Made by a program: the position numbers and the translations under genes | NCBI GenBank assembly: GCA_036497945.1 | Contig: DASXIN010000040.1 | Location: forward strand, 6,577 to 70,576 | Direction: 5' to 3' | Source of the DNA: RYN-230 sp036497945 | GTDB lineage: Bacteria > Actinomycetota > Actinomycetes > Streptosporangiales > Streptosporangiaceae | DNA: 64,000 nt | The notes under the pieces: model-generated | Told to the model about the DNA's origin: nothing | The model's database searches: none | The model's input: only the letters and a program-made list of their open reading frames with translations | Shown: positions 43,557 through 51,977 of the stretch, one piece after another | How the letters are laid out: every line of letters begins with the position of its first letter | Numbering within the stretch: the stretch's first letter is position 1

Positions 43557-43628
43557 GACGGGACAGCCGATCGCCGTCTCGCTGGTCATCGTCAAGATCG
43601 TCCAGCTCTCCCTGGCGCACTGAGGATC

Positions 43629-43674
43629 AGCGGTGTACTTCGCTGCCCGCCCAGGGGCAGTGAAGTACACCGCT
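43629..43674. terminator. long bidirectional terminator-like hairpin
   Basis: Twenty-bp stem with a single G-U pair (left arm begins AGCGGTGTACTTC, right arm ends GAAGTACACCGCT) and a 6-base loop. It sits between the convergent permease and racemase genes and overlaps the last codon of the latter. Built like the hairpin at 32183. Confidence 0.75.
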
Positions 43675-44809
43675 AACTGGCGATCTGCTTTTCGCGCAGG
43701 GCAGTGATCTCTGCCGGGGTGTAGCCCAGGCTGGCCAGGACTGCTTCGGTGTCGCTGCCGGGGACCGGGGGCGGATCCGGCACGGCGGCCGGGGTGCGGC
43801 TGAACCGGGGCGCGGGCGCGGGCTGGCACACCCCGCCCACCTCGATGAACGTGCCGCGGGCCAGGTTGTGCGGGTGCCCGGGCGCGTCGGCCATGCTGAG
43901 CACCGGAGTCACGCAGGCGTCCGACCCGTCGAACACCGCGACCCACTCGGCCTGCGTGCGCTGAGCGAACGCGGCGGTCAGCCGGTCCCGCAGCACCGGC
44001 CAGCCGGACCGGTCCAGCTGCGCCGGCAGTTCGGCCGCATCCAGCCCGAGCCGGTCCAGCAACTCGGCGTAGAACTTCGACTCCAGCGCGCCGACCGCGA
44101 TGAACTTGCCGTCCGCCGTCTGGTAGGTGTCGTAGAACGGGGCCCCGCCGTCCAGCAGGTTGCTGCCCCGCTGGTCTTGCCAGGCGCCGGCTGCCCGCAG
44201 CCCGTGGATGAACGTGGCCAGCAGCGCGGACCCGTCCACCATGGCCGCGTCCACCACCTGGCCGCGGCCGGACCGCTCCCGCTCCAGCAGCGCGGCCAGC
44301 ACACCGACGGCCAGCAGCATGCCGCCGCCACCGAAGTCACCCAGCAGGTTCAGCGGCGGGACCGGCCGCTCACCGGCCCGGCCGATCGGGTCCAGGCTGC
44401 CGGCCACCGCGATGTAGTCGATGTCGTGCCCGGCCACCCCGGCCAGCGGCCCCTGCTGCCCCCAGCCGGTCATCCGCGCATAGACCAGCCGCGGGTTCCG
44501 CTCCAGGCACACCTCTGGGCCGAAACCGAGCCGCTCGGCCACGCCGGGGCGGTACCCCTCCACCAGCACGTCGGCCCCCTCCACCACGCGCAGCAGCACG
44601 GCCAGGCCGGCCGGGTCCTTGAGGTTGAGCCGGATCGACCGGCGGCCCCGGACCAGCGGATCGCTGGGCTGCACCACCGGGTGGCCGCCCGCCCCAGGCC
44701 GGTCCACCCGCAGCACGTCCGCGCCGAGATCGGCCAGCACCATGCAGCCGAACGGCGCGGGCGCCAGGCTCTCCAGCTCGATCACCCGCACGCCATGCAG
44801 TGGTCCCAT
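43673..44809 (-). CDS. CaiB/BaiF CoA transferase family, alpha-methylacyl-CoA racemase-like
   Basis: 378 aa from ATG 44809. N-terminal GVRVIELESLAPAPFGCMVL and LADLGADVLRVDRPG are typical of alpha-methylacyl-CoA racemases. The catalytic His lies in AGVAGHDIDYIAVAG and the catalytic Asp in LLGDFGGGGM. Racemises 2-methyl-branched acyl-CoA esters for beta-oxidation; a CoA-transferase activity is the alternative. No fatty-acid genes are adjacent. Confidence 0.8.
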   Translation of the reverse strand: MGPLHGVRVIELESLAPAPFGCMVLADLGADVLRVDRPGAGGHPVVQPSDPLVRGRRSIRLNLKDPAGLAVLLRVVEGADVLVEGYRPGVAERLGFGPEVCLERNPRLVYARMTGWGQQGPLAGVAGHDIDYIAVAGSLDPIGRAGERPVPPLNLLGDFGGGGMLLAVGVLAALLERERSGRGQVVDAAMVDGSALLATFIHGLRAAGAWQDQRGSNLLDGGAPFYDTYQTADGKFIAVGALESKFYAELLDRLGLDAAELPAQLDRSGWPVLRDRLTAAFAQRTQAEWVAVFDGSDACVTPVLSMADAPGHPHNLARGTFIEVGGVCQPAPAPRFSRTPAAVPDPPPVPGSDTEAVLASLGYTPAEITALREKQIAS

Positions 44810-44972
44810 CAACCGACCCCTTCTTTTGCTTAACGCCGGTCCGGCTGCCGCCTCGGCCGCAGCCTAGTGCGCGGCCCAAGGCCGGTGTTTCGTGGCTCTT
44901 CACCCGGTGGCTACTTCGTAGTACGGCGTGGCTGGCACACTTTCGCCGGCAGCCACGTGAAGGGAGCCCAGG

Positions 44973-46349
44973 ATGACTTCCAGGCCGAGCAGGCGCAATG
45001 TGCTCAAGGGCGGGCTGGCCGCTGGCGCCTTAGCGGGCAGTGGGGCGTGGCGGTTCGCGCCCGGTGCGGCTGCCGCGGGCCGGCCCGCCGACCGGCTGCG
45101 CCAGCCGGATTCGCTGCCGTATCCCAGGCTGCCGGCCGGCACCGACACGATCCCGCAGATCGAGCACATCGTCATCCTGATGATGGAGAACCATTCCTAC
45201 GACAACAGGCTCGGCATGCTCCGGCGGCCTGGCGCGGACGGGTTCCGGCTCGGCCGCGGCGGCCTGCCGCTGGCCAGCAACCCCTATGCCAACGGCGAGA
45301 TCCAGCACGCCTTCCGGATGCCGACCACCTGCCAGCTCGACGGGCACCCCGCGCAGGACTGGCTGGCCAGCCACGTGCAGTACGACAACGGCAAGCTGGA
45401 CGGCTTCGTCGAGTCCAGCAGCGGCCCGGTGGCCATGGGCTACTGGGCGCAGCCCGACCAGCCGTTCTACTACTCGCTGGCCTCGGTCTTCCCGATCTCG
45501 GACCGGTACTTCTGCTCGGTGCTCGGCCAGACCTACCCGAACCGGCGGTTCTTGATCTCGGCCACCTCGATCGGCCAGGTAGACGACATCACGCCCGCGC
45601 TGTCCGACTATCCGCCGAACGGCACCATCTTCGACCGGCTGGACGCGCAGGGCGTCAGCTGGCGGGACTACTACACCGACCTGCCCACGGTCGAGCTGTA
45701 CCCGCCGCTGTACCTGAAGAACGCGGGCACCAAGGTGGTGCCGATCGCCCAGTTCTACACCGACGCCGCGGCTGGCACGCTGCCCGGGATATGCCTGGTC
45801 GAGCCGAACTACGGCACCCAGTCCGAGGAGAACCCGCAGAACGTCGCAGTCGGCGAGCAGTTCGCGGCGGGAGTGATCAACGCGGTGATGTCCGGGCCAG
45901 GCTGGGACCGCACGCTGCTGATCTGGACCTACGACGAGCACGGTGGTTACTACGACCACGTGCCGCCGCCGCCCGCGCTGGCCCCGGACAGCATCCCGCC
46001 CGCGGTGCCGGCCGGGCAGTCCAGCTACGACGGCTTCCACCGGTACGGCTTCCGGGTTCCGTTCGCGGTGGTATCGCCGTGGGCCCGCCGCCACTACGTC
46101 TCGCACCAGGTCAGCGACCACACCGGCATCTGCGCGCTAATCGAGGCCAAGTGGAACCTGCCCGCGATGACCTTACGGGACGCCAACGCCAACCCGATGC
46201 TGGACATGATCGACCTGCGCTATCCGGCGTTCCGCACCCCGCCCCGGCTGGCCCAGCCGCTGCTGGCCACCGACCCGGGGGCGATGGCCTGCAGCACCAA
46301 TGGCGCGGGCACGATACCCCCGCCCGGATCGGTCAGCCCGGCGCCGTAA
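44973..46349 (+). CDS. Tat-exported phosphoesterase (phospholipase C / acid phosphatase family)
   Basis: 458 aa, ATG start with AAGGGAG. Twin-arginine signal SRRNVLKGGLAAGALAG. Catalytic-site motifs HIVILMMENHSYDN near the N-terminus, and WTYDEHGGYYDHVPPPP further on, mark the bacterial phospholipase C/alkaline phosphatase-like fold. Secreted; probably cleaves phosphate esters from lipids or organic phosphates. A truncated homolog sits at the right edge of the window. PhoB/RegX3-type genes lie downstream, so phosphate control is plausible but no site was identified. Confidence 0.85.
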   Translation: MTSRPSRRNVLKGGLAAGALAGSGAWRFAPGAAAAGRPADRLRQPDSLPYPRLPAGTDTIPQIEHIVILMMENHSYDNRLGMLRRPGADGFRLGRGGLPLASNPYANGEIQHAFRMPTTCQLDGHPAQDWLASHVQYDNGKLDGFVESSSGPVAMGYWAQPDQPFYYSLASVFPISDRYFCSVLGQTYPNRRFLISATSIGQVDDITPALSDYPPNGTIFDRLDAQGVSWRDYYTDLPTVELYPPLYLKNAGTKVVPIAQFYTDAAAGTLPGICLVEPNYGTQSEENPQNVAVGEQFAAGVINAVMSGPGWDRTLLIWTYDEHGGYYDHVPPPPALAPDSIPPAVPAGQSSYDGFHRYGFRVPFAVVSPWARRHYVSHQVSDHTGICALIEAKWNLPAMTLRDANANPMLDMIDLRYPAFRTPPRLAQPLLATDPGAMACSTNGAGTIPPPGSVSPAP

Positions 46350-46388
46350 TCCAGCAGAACCGCCCGAGCTGCAGCGTATTCTCGCTGC

Positions 46389-46670
46389 ATGCGCGGTTAC
46401 ACGCAGGACAAGGACGCCTACCTCAAGCGGCTGCGCCGCATCGAGGGCCAGGTGCGCGGCTTGCAGCGGATGGTGGAGGAGGACGTCTACTGCATCGACG
46501 TGCTCACCCAGGTGTCCGCGGTGACCCGGGCGCTGCAAGCGGTGGCCCTCGGGCTGCTCGAAGAGCACCTTGGCCACTGCGTGACCGAAGCCGTCCGGGC
46601 CGGCGGCGACGAGGGCCGGGAGTCGGTGCGCGAGGCGGCCGCGGCCATCTCCCGGCTGGTCAAGTCCTGA
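46389..46670 (+). CDS. CsoR/FrmR-family metal- or aldehyde-sensing repressor
   Basis: 93 aa, ATG start. All-helical DUF156 fold: YLKRLRRIEGQVRGLQRMVEED, then the ligand residues Cys in VYCIDVLTQ and His/Cys in EEHLGHC, the C-H-C set of copper sensors. Copper-controlled repression is therefore likely, but no copper exporter gene is adjacent; other members sense formaldehyde or nickel. Confidence 0.85.
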   Translation: MRGYTQDKDAYLKRLRRIEGQVRGLQRMVEEDVYCIDVLTQVSAVTRALQAVALGLLEEHLGHCVTEAVRAGGDEGRESVREAAAAISRLVKS

Positions 46671-46683
46671 GCGAGCAGCTGGC

Positions 46684-47220
46684 TCAGCTCCGGGTGTCCC
46701 GGGCCCAGTCGTGCTCCGGGTCGGCCAGCCGGGCGAACGCGCGCAGGTTGGCCAGACTCTCCCCGCGCTTGACCCGCCACGCCCACTCGCGGCGGATCGA
46801 CGAGGCGAAGCCGATGGCCAGCGCCGGGTCGAAGTTGTCGTCTGAGTAGGTCAGCACGCAGCCCAGGATCCGGTCCACCTCGGCCGTGTCCACCGAGCTC
46901 AGCGGGAGCCGCCCGACCAGGTACACGTCGCCCGTCGGGTCGAGCGCGAAGTGCACGCCGTACATGCGGCCGTTGCGTTCCAGCAGGAAGCGGTAGAACC
47001 GGGCGTGGTTCTCGTCCGGCTGGCGGCAGAAGAAGGCCTCCACATGCAGGCTGTGCCGGCCCGCGATCAGCCAGGTCATCGTGGCCAGCTTGTGCTGTCC
47101 TTCCAGCCGGACCAGGAAGCTGCCCGGCTGCGGGCTCTGCCAGCTCAGCCCCAGCTCGGCCAGGGCCTTCTCGATGGCCGCGGCCGCCGCTTCCCGGGTC
47201 CCCGGCGCCGGCTCACTCAT
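46684..47220 (-). CDS. YbjN-domain protein
   Basis: 178 aa from ATG 47220 with GGGGAGG upstream. YbjN-type alpha/beta fold with YRFLLERNGRMYGVHFALDPTG and VGRLPLSSV, similar to type III secretion chaperones but found widely in actinobacteria. Corresponds to Rv0487, the neighbour of mshA in Mycobacterium. Function unknown. Confidence 0.8.
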   Translation of the reverse strand: MSEPAPGTREAAAAAIEKALAELGLSWQSPQPGSFLVRLEGQHKLATMTWLIAGRHSLHVEAFFCRQPDENHARFYRFLLERNGRMYGVHFALDPTGDVYLVGRLPLSSVDTAEVDRILGCVLTYSDDNFDPALAIGFASSIRREWAWRVKRGESLANLRAFARLADPEHDWARDTRS

Positions 47221-47521
47221 GCCTCCCCATCCAACCAGTACCTGCCACCCGTCGGCACAGACCGGGCGGTCACGTGAACTCAGCTCACCCGCACTGCCCG
47301 CCCGAAACACGTCCGCTCCGCCACCCACCCCACGCATCGCGTCACCCCCGGATCAGGATCAGACGTCTTTGCATGCGCGACGTCCGCCTGATGCCCGGTT
47401 TGTCAGGATTCTGGCGCACCGCGCGCATGCAAAGTCACTCATCCATGATCAGCGGCTCGGATAGGGAATCTGCCGCGCGGCGGCCCGGGAACCGCGGCGG
47501 TGGCGGCAGTACCGGGGTCGG
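47221..47521. other. 301-base gene-free region with a large stem-loop
   Basis: Between mshA (stop side) and the YbjN gene (start side), both leftward. Contains the inverted repeat described at 47367-47434; nothing else recognised. Confidence 0.4.
47367..47434. other. large stem-loop, 13-bp perfect arms
   Basis: CTTTGCATGCGCG at 47367-47379 pairs exactly with CGCGCATGCAAAG at 47422-47434 across 42 bases that hold smaller repeats. Lies about 150 bases upstream of the YbjN gene and 90 downstream of mshA on the minus strand. May be an mshA terminator, a regulator-binding site or a small structured RNA. Confidence 0.45.
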
Positions 47522-48805
47522 TCAGGAGGGCAGGGCGCGGGCTGGGGTGGGCGCGTTGCTCATCGCGCCGGCGTACACGCCGAGCAGCCGGTCCACGGTG
47601 CGCGACCAGCCGAACCGGGAGGCGTGCGCGACGCTGCCCTGGGACAGCGCCTCGCGGCGGCCCGGCGTGCTGATCAGCTCGCGCAGCGCCCGCGCGTAGC
47701 TGGCCGGGTTGTGATCGTCGACCAGGATGCCGGACTCGCCGTGCTTGACCGCGGTGCGCAGCCCGCCCACCGCGGCCGCGATCACTGGCGTGCCACACGC
47801 CTGGGCTTCCACCGCGACCAGCCCGAACGACTCGGAGTGGGACGGCACCATGACCACCGTCGCGGCCCGGTACCAGTCGGCCAGCTCGGCTTGCGGGCAC
47901 GGTGGCTCTAGCCGGACCAAGTCGGCGATGCCCAGGCTGCGGGCCAGCTCGGTCAGCCCGTCCGGGTCGGCCCGGCCGGTCCCGCTCGGGCCGCCGACGA
48001 ACACCAGGCTGAGCTGGCTGGCCAGCTCCGGGTCGTCCCGGACCAGCTGGGCCGCGGCGTGCAGCACCACGTCAGGGGCCTTGAGTGGCTGCACCCGGCC
48101 GGCGAACACCACGACCACCCCGTCGGCGGGCAGGCCCAGCCGGCGCCGCGTCGCGGCAACCGGCCCCGGCCGGAACACCGTCAGGTCAACGCCCGGGTTG
48201 ACCGTCCACACCTTGGCCGGGTCGGCGCCGTACAGCCCGACCAGCTGATGCGCTTCCTCATCCGTGTTGGCCACTAGCCGGTCCGCGGTGGACACCACCT
48301 CGGTCTCGCCGCGCAGCCGCACCTCCGGCTCGGCCCGGTCGCCCCGGGCCAGCGCCGCGTTCTTCACCCGGCCGAGGGTGTGCATGGAGTGCACCAGCGG
48401 TACTCCCCAGCGCTGCCGGGCCACGAGGCCCACCTGGCCAGACAGCCAGTAGTGCGCGTGCACCAGGTCGTACCGACCGGGCGCGAAAGCCGCCTCGGCG
48501 CGCAGCACCTCGAACGTGAAGTGGCACAGCTGAGCGGGCAGATCGGCCTTGTCCAGCTCCTCGAACGGCCCAGCCGGCACATGCCGGACCAGCACCCCGG
48601 GCACGAGTTCAGCCTCGGGCGGGGCGTCACGGGAAACCGCCCGGGTGAAGATCTCGACCTCAACGCCGCGGCTAGCCAGCCGCTTGGCCACCTCGACCAC
48701 GTAGACGTTCAGGCCCCCGGCGTCCCCGGTACCTGGCTGTTCCAGCGGCGAGGTGTGCACACTGATGGTCGCGATCCGCCGGGGGAAGCGTCGCGGCACT
48801 GGCAT
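47522..48805 (-). CDS. mshA: D-inositol-3-phosphate glycosyltransferase
   Basis: 427 aa, ATG with GGAGG. GT4 fold: SPLEQPGTGDAGGLNVYV at the N-terminus, HAHYWLSGQVG, then VNPGVDLTVFRPG and the C-terminal SESFGLVAVEAQACGTPVIA with the nucleotide-sugar glutamates. First committed step of mycothiol synthesis: transfer of GlcNAc to inositol-3-phosphate. Synteny YbjN-mshA-gpmA-senX3-regX3 as in Mycobacterium supports the name. Confidence 0.92.
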   Translation of the reverse strand: MPVPRRFPRRIATISVHTSPLEQPGTGDAGGLNVYVVEVAKRLASRGVEVEIFTRAVSRDAPPEAELVPGVLVRHVPAGPFEELDKADLPAQLCHFTFEVLRAEAAFAPGRYDLVHAHYWLSGQVGLVARQRWGVPLVHSMHTLGRVKNAALARGDRAEPEVRLRGETEVVSTADRLVANTDEEAHQLVGLYGADPAKVWTVNPGVDLTVFRPGPVAATRRRLGLPADGVVVVFAGRVQPLKAPDVVLHAAAQLVRDDPELASQLSLVFVGGPSGTGRADPDGLTELARSLGIADLVRLEPPCPQAELADWYRAATVVMVPSHSESFGLVAVEAQACGTPVIAAAVGGLRTAVKHGESGILVDDHNPASYARALRELISTPGRREALSQGSVAHASRFGWSRTVDRLLGVYAGAMSNAPTPARALPS

Positions 48806-48856
48806 GCACCTCCGAAACCTGAACCACCGGATATGGCAGGTGATTCCCGGACAGTA

Positions 48857-49160
48857 CTAGTCGGGGGGCGACCCCCCGAGCCCCCGATCGCCGCTTCGCG
48901 CCGAACGGCTTCTCGGCGGGCACATGGCTTCGCCGCGGCCCGCCTCGGCGCCGCAGGCGGGGGGATCCCCCCGCACCCCCCTGTCGCCGACTCGGCGGGG
49001 ACACGGCTTCGCCGTCGCCCCGCCTCGCCGGCGAGTGATTGGCTGGCCCCGGGGGACACGCCTGCGGCGCGCCCCGCCTCGCCGGCGAGATGCTCGGCTG
49101 GCTAGCGGGACACGCCTGCGGCGCGCCCTGCCTCGCCGGCGAAGTGCTGGGCTGGCCGGG
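48857..49160 (+). repeat. GC-rich multi-hairpin repeat element with tandem units, copy 2
   Basis: CTAG-bounded part at 48857-49105, homologous to the reversed copy at 14748-14953, plus a partial further unit to about 49160. From 48990 there are three tandem units of about 56 bases sharing GGGACACGCCTGCGGCGCG or GGGGACACGGCTTCGCCG followed by CCCCGCCTCGCCGGCGA. It fills most of the 389-base divergent gap between mshA and gpmA, so any promoters must lie within or beside it. Confidence 0.75.
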
Positions 49161-49194
49161 GGGCGAGCCGTGGTCCACCGATAGGCTCGGGAGC

Positions 49195-49938
49195 ATGACG
49201 ACGCTGGTGCTGCTGCGGCATGGGGAAAGTACGTGGAACGCGGAGGGCCTGTTCACCGGGTGGGTGGACGTGGGGCTCTCGGAGCGGGGGGCGGCCGAGG
49301 CGGTGACCGGCGGCGAACTGCTGCGCGAGTCGGGGCTGCGGCCCGATGTGGTGCACACCTCGGTGCTGACCCGGGCCATCCAGACCGCGAACCACGCGCT
49401 GGACGCGGCCGGGCTGCCCTGGCTGCCGGTGCACCGGTCCTGGCGGCTGAACGAGCGGCACTACGGCGCCCTGCAGGGCAAGAGCAAGGCGCAGACCCGC
49501 CAGGAGTTTGGCGACGAGCAGTTCATGCTGTGGCGCCGGTCCTACGACGTGCCGCCGCCGCCGCTCCCGGACGACGATAAGTACTCCCAGGCGGCCGACC
49601 CCCGCTACGCGCTGCTGCCGCCGGACCTGCTGCCCCGCGCCGAGTGCCTCAAGGACGTGCTCGGCCGGCTGCTGCCGTACTGGCTGGACAGTATCGTGCC
49701 CGACCTGGCCGCGGACCGGATCGTGCTGGTCGTCGCGCACGGCAACTCGCTGCGTGCGCTGGTCAAGCACCTGGACGGCATCTCCGATGAGGAGATCGCC
49801 GAGCTGAACATCCCGACCGGGATCCCGCTCGTCTACGAGCTTGGCGCCGACTACCGGCCCAAGGCGCCGGGCGGCCGCTACCTCGACCCGCAGGCCGCGG
49901 TGGCCGCCGCCGCGGCCGTGGCCAATCAGGGCCGCTGA
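49195..49938 (+). CDS. gpmA: 2,3-bisphosphoglycerate-dependent phosphoglycerate mutase
   Basis: 247 aa, ATG at 49195 (upstream frame is repeat sequence). LVLLRHGESTWNAEGLFTGW holds the phospho-histidine site, SWRLNERHYGALQG the substrate site, and VAHGNSLRALVKHLDG the second histidine. Interconverts 3- and 2-phosphoglycerate in glycolysis. Ordinary length for the family. Gene order before senX3/regX3 is that of Mycobacterium gpm1. Confidence 0.93.
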   Translation: MTTLVLLRHGESTWNAEGLFTGWVDVGLSERGAAEAVTGGELLRESGLRPDVVHTSVLTRAIQTANHALDAAGLPWLPVHRSWRLNERHYGALQGKSKAQTRQEFGDEQFMLWRRSYDVPPPPLPDDDKYSQAADPRYALLPPDLLPRAECLKDVLGRLLPYWLDSIVPDLAADRIVLVVAHGNSLRALVKHLDGISDEEIAELNIPTGIPLVYELGADYRPKAPGGRYLDPQAAVAAAAAVANQGR

Positions 49939-50137
49939 CCCGATACGGGGGGGGTTACGTCCAGATCCATGGCTGTATGCCGGTTAAATCCAGGATGGAC
50001 AAGTCCCGGCCGCTGTGTGAATTGATGGGGAACACGACCGCGCCGAGGTAGGCGGCAGCGGCGCGGCGGGCCGCTCCCGCTTACCATCAGAGTGTGTGCG
50101 CGCAGGTGGCGGTGAACATGACGGGAGCCCCCGCAGC

Positions 50138-51289
50138 ATGAAGATCCGGAAAACGGCCAAAACTCACCCTGGCCAGGATCTCTCCGCGCAGCGCCGCCCG
50201 CCCGCCCGGCTGCCGGCTGGCATCGCGGCCGTCCTCTCCGTACTGTCCTCCTCCGCCGTGGTCATCGACAGCGAGGACCGGGTGCTCCGGGCCAGTGCGG
50301 CCGCCCGCTCCTTCGGCCTGGTGAAGGGTGACCGGCTGATGGTCGGCGAGTTGCTGGCCCTGGCCCGTCAGGTGCGTCGGGACGGCGAGATCCGCGAAGG
50401 CGAGATCGAGGTGGCCGGCACCAAGTTCGGCGGCCGGACGACCAGCTTCGCGGTCCTGGTGGCGCCGCTCGGGTCCGGGGTGGGCGGCGGCGGCCTGGTG
50501 CTGCTGCTGGCCGAGGACCAGACCGAGAGCCGCCGGGTGGAAGAGGTGCGGCGAGATTTCGTGGCCAACGTCAGTCATGAGCTGAAGACCCCGGTGGGCG
50601 CTCTGGCGCTGCTGGCCGAGACGGTCGAGGACGCCGCCGACGACCCGGACGCGGTGCGCCGGTTCGCCGGCCGGATGCGGCAGGAGGCGTCCCGGCTGAC
50701 CAAGCTGGCCCAGGACTTGATCACGCTGTCCCGGATCCAAGCGGCCGAGCCCATCCCCGACCCGATCCCGGTGGACCTGTCCATCGTGGTGGCTGAGGCG
50801 CTGGACCGGTGCCGGATGAAGGCCAGCGCGCATGGCATCGACCTGGAAGCCCGGGGTGATCCCGGGCTGGTCGTGCTGGGCGACGAGGACCTGCTGGTCA
50901 ACGCGCTACGCAACCTGCTGGAGAACGCGGTCGCGTACAGCCCGGAGCAGACCAGGGTGGTGGTCAGCACCACCCGGGTGGCCGACGACCTGGCCGAGAT
51001 CAGCGTGGCCGACCAGGGCATCGGCATCCCGCAGCGGGACATCGAGCGGATCTTCGAGCGGTTCTACCGGGTCGATCCGGCCCGCTCCCGGGCCACCGGG
51101 GGGACCGGGCTGGGGCTGGCCATCGTCAAGCATGTGACCGCGGCGCACGGCGGCAAGGTTACGGTGTGGAGCAAGGTGGGCGAGGGGTCGACGTTCACCT
51201 TGCGGTTGCCTATCGCTAATCGGCCACGGGCTGCGGCCGGGAGTTCCCAGCCACCCGCAGCGACACCGGCCAGGGAGGCCCTGAAATGA
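50138..51289 (+). CDS. senX3: SenX3/PhoR-like sensor histidine kinase lacking membrane helices
   Basis: 383 aa from ATG 50138; GTG 50096 would add 14 residues. PAS-like domain (about 25-125; AVLSVLSSSAVVIDSEDRVL), then HisKA with FVANVSHELKTPVGALALLAE and HATPase_c with LLENAVAYSP, DQGIGIP, ERFYRVDPARSRATGGTGLG. Orthologs begin with one or two membrane helices; none is encoded here, and the frame closes at a stop at 50018 without a hydrophobic segment. So the kinase appears cytosolic. Partner of regX3 (ATGA overlap); in relatives controls phosphate starvation genes. Confidence 0.85.
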   Translation: MKIRKTAKTHPGQDLSAQRRPPARLPAGIAAVLSVLSSSAVVIDSEDRVLRASAAARSFGLVKGDRLMVGELLALARQVRRDGEIREGEIEVAGTKFGGRTTSFAVLVAPLGSGVGGGGLVLLLAEDQTESRRVEEVRRDFVANVSHELKTPVGALALLAETVEDAADDPDAVRRFAGRMRQEASRLTKLAQDLITLSRIQAAEPIPDPIPVDLSIVVAEALDRCRMKASAHGIDLEARGDPGLVVLGDEDLLVNALRNLLENAVAYSPEQTRVVVSTTRVADDLAEISVADQGIGIPQRDIERIFERFYRVDPARSRATGGTGLGLAIVKHVTAAHGGKVTVWSKVGEGSTFTLRLPIANRPRAAAGSSQPPAATPAREALK

Positions 51290-51972
51290 CCCGGGTGCTC
51301 GTAGTCGAAGACGAGGAATCGTTCAGCGACGCGCTGTCCTACATGCTGCGCAAGGAGGGCTTCGAGGTAGCCATCTGCCCGACCGGCCCGGACGCGCTGG
51401 ACACCTTCGACCGGGACGGAGCGGACCTGGTGCTGCTCGACCTCATGCTGCCCGGGCTGCCCGGCAGCGAGGTGTGCCGCACCCTGCGCGAGCGGTCCAA
51501 CGTGCCGGTCATCATGCTGACCGCCAAGGACAGCGAGATCGACAAGGTGGTCGGCCTGGAACTCGGCGCGGACGACTACGTGACCAAGCCGTTCTCGTCC
51601 CGCGAGCTGGTCGCCCGGATGCGCGCGGTGCTCCGCCGCCGCGGCGAGCCGGAAGACGCCGCGATCACCACGCTGGAGTCCGGGCCGGTGCGGATGGACG
51701 TGGACCGGCACGTGGTGACCGTGCGCGGTAGCCAGGTCCAGTTGCCGCTCAAGGAGTTCGAGCTGCTCGAGGTGCTGCTGCGGAACACCGGGCGGGTGCT
51801 CACCCGGATGCAGCTCATCGACCGGGTCTGGGGCGCCGACTATGTCGGCGACACCAAGACCCTGGACGTGCACATCAAGCGGCTGCGGGCCAAGGTCGAG
51901 CTGGACCCAGGCAACCCGCGGCACATCATCACCGTCCGCGGGCTCGGCTACAAATTCGAACCAGGCGTCTAA
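51286..51972 (+). CDS. regX3: RegX3/PhoP-like response regulator
   Basis: 228 aa, ATG overlapping the kinase stop. Receiver domain with phospho-Asp in DLVLLDLMLPGLPG and conserved Lys (YVTKPFSSRELVAR); OmpR-type winged helix with MQLIDRVWGADYVGDTKTLD and HIKRLRAKVE. Regulates phosphate acquisition in Mycobacterium and Streptomyces relatives. phoU, often adjacent, is absent here. Confidence 0.92.
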   Translation: MTRVLVVEDEESFSDALSYMLRKEGFEVAICPTGPDALDTFDRDGADLVLLDLMLPGLPGSEVCRTLRERSNVPVIMLTAKDSEIDKVVGLELGADDYVTKPFSSRELVARMRAVLRRRGEPEDAAITTLESGPVRMDVDRHVVTVRGSQVQLPLKEFELLEVLLRNTGRVLTRMQLIDRVWGADYVGDTKTLDVHIKRLRAKVELDPGNPRHIITVRGLGYKFEPGV

Positions 51973-51977
51973 CGCCC

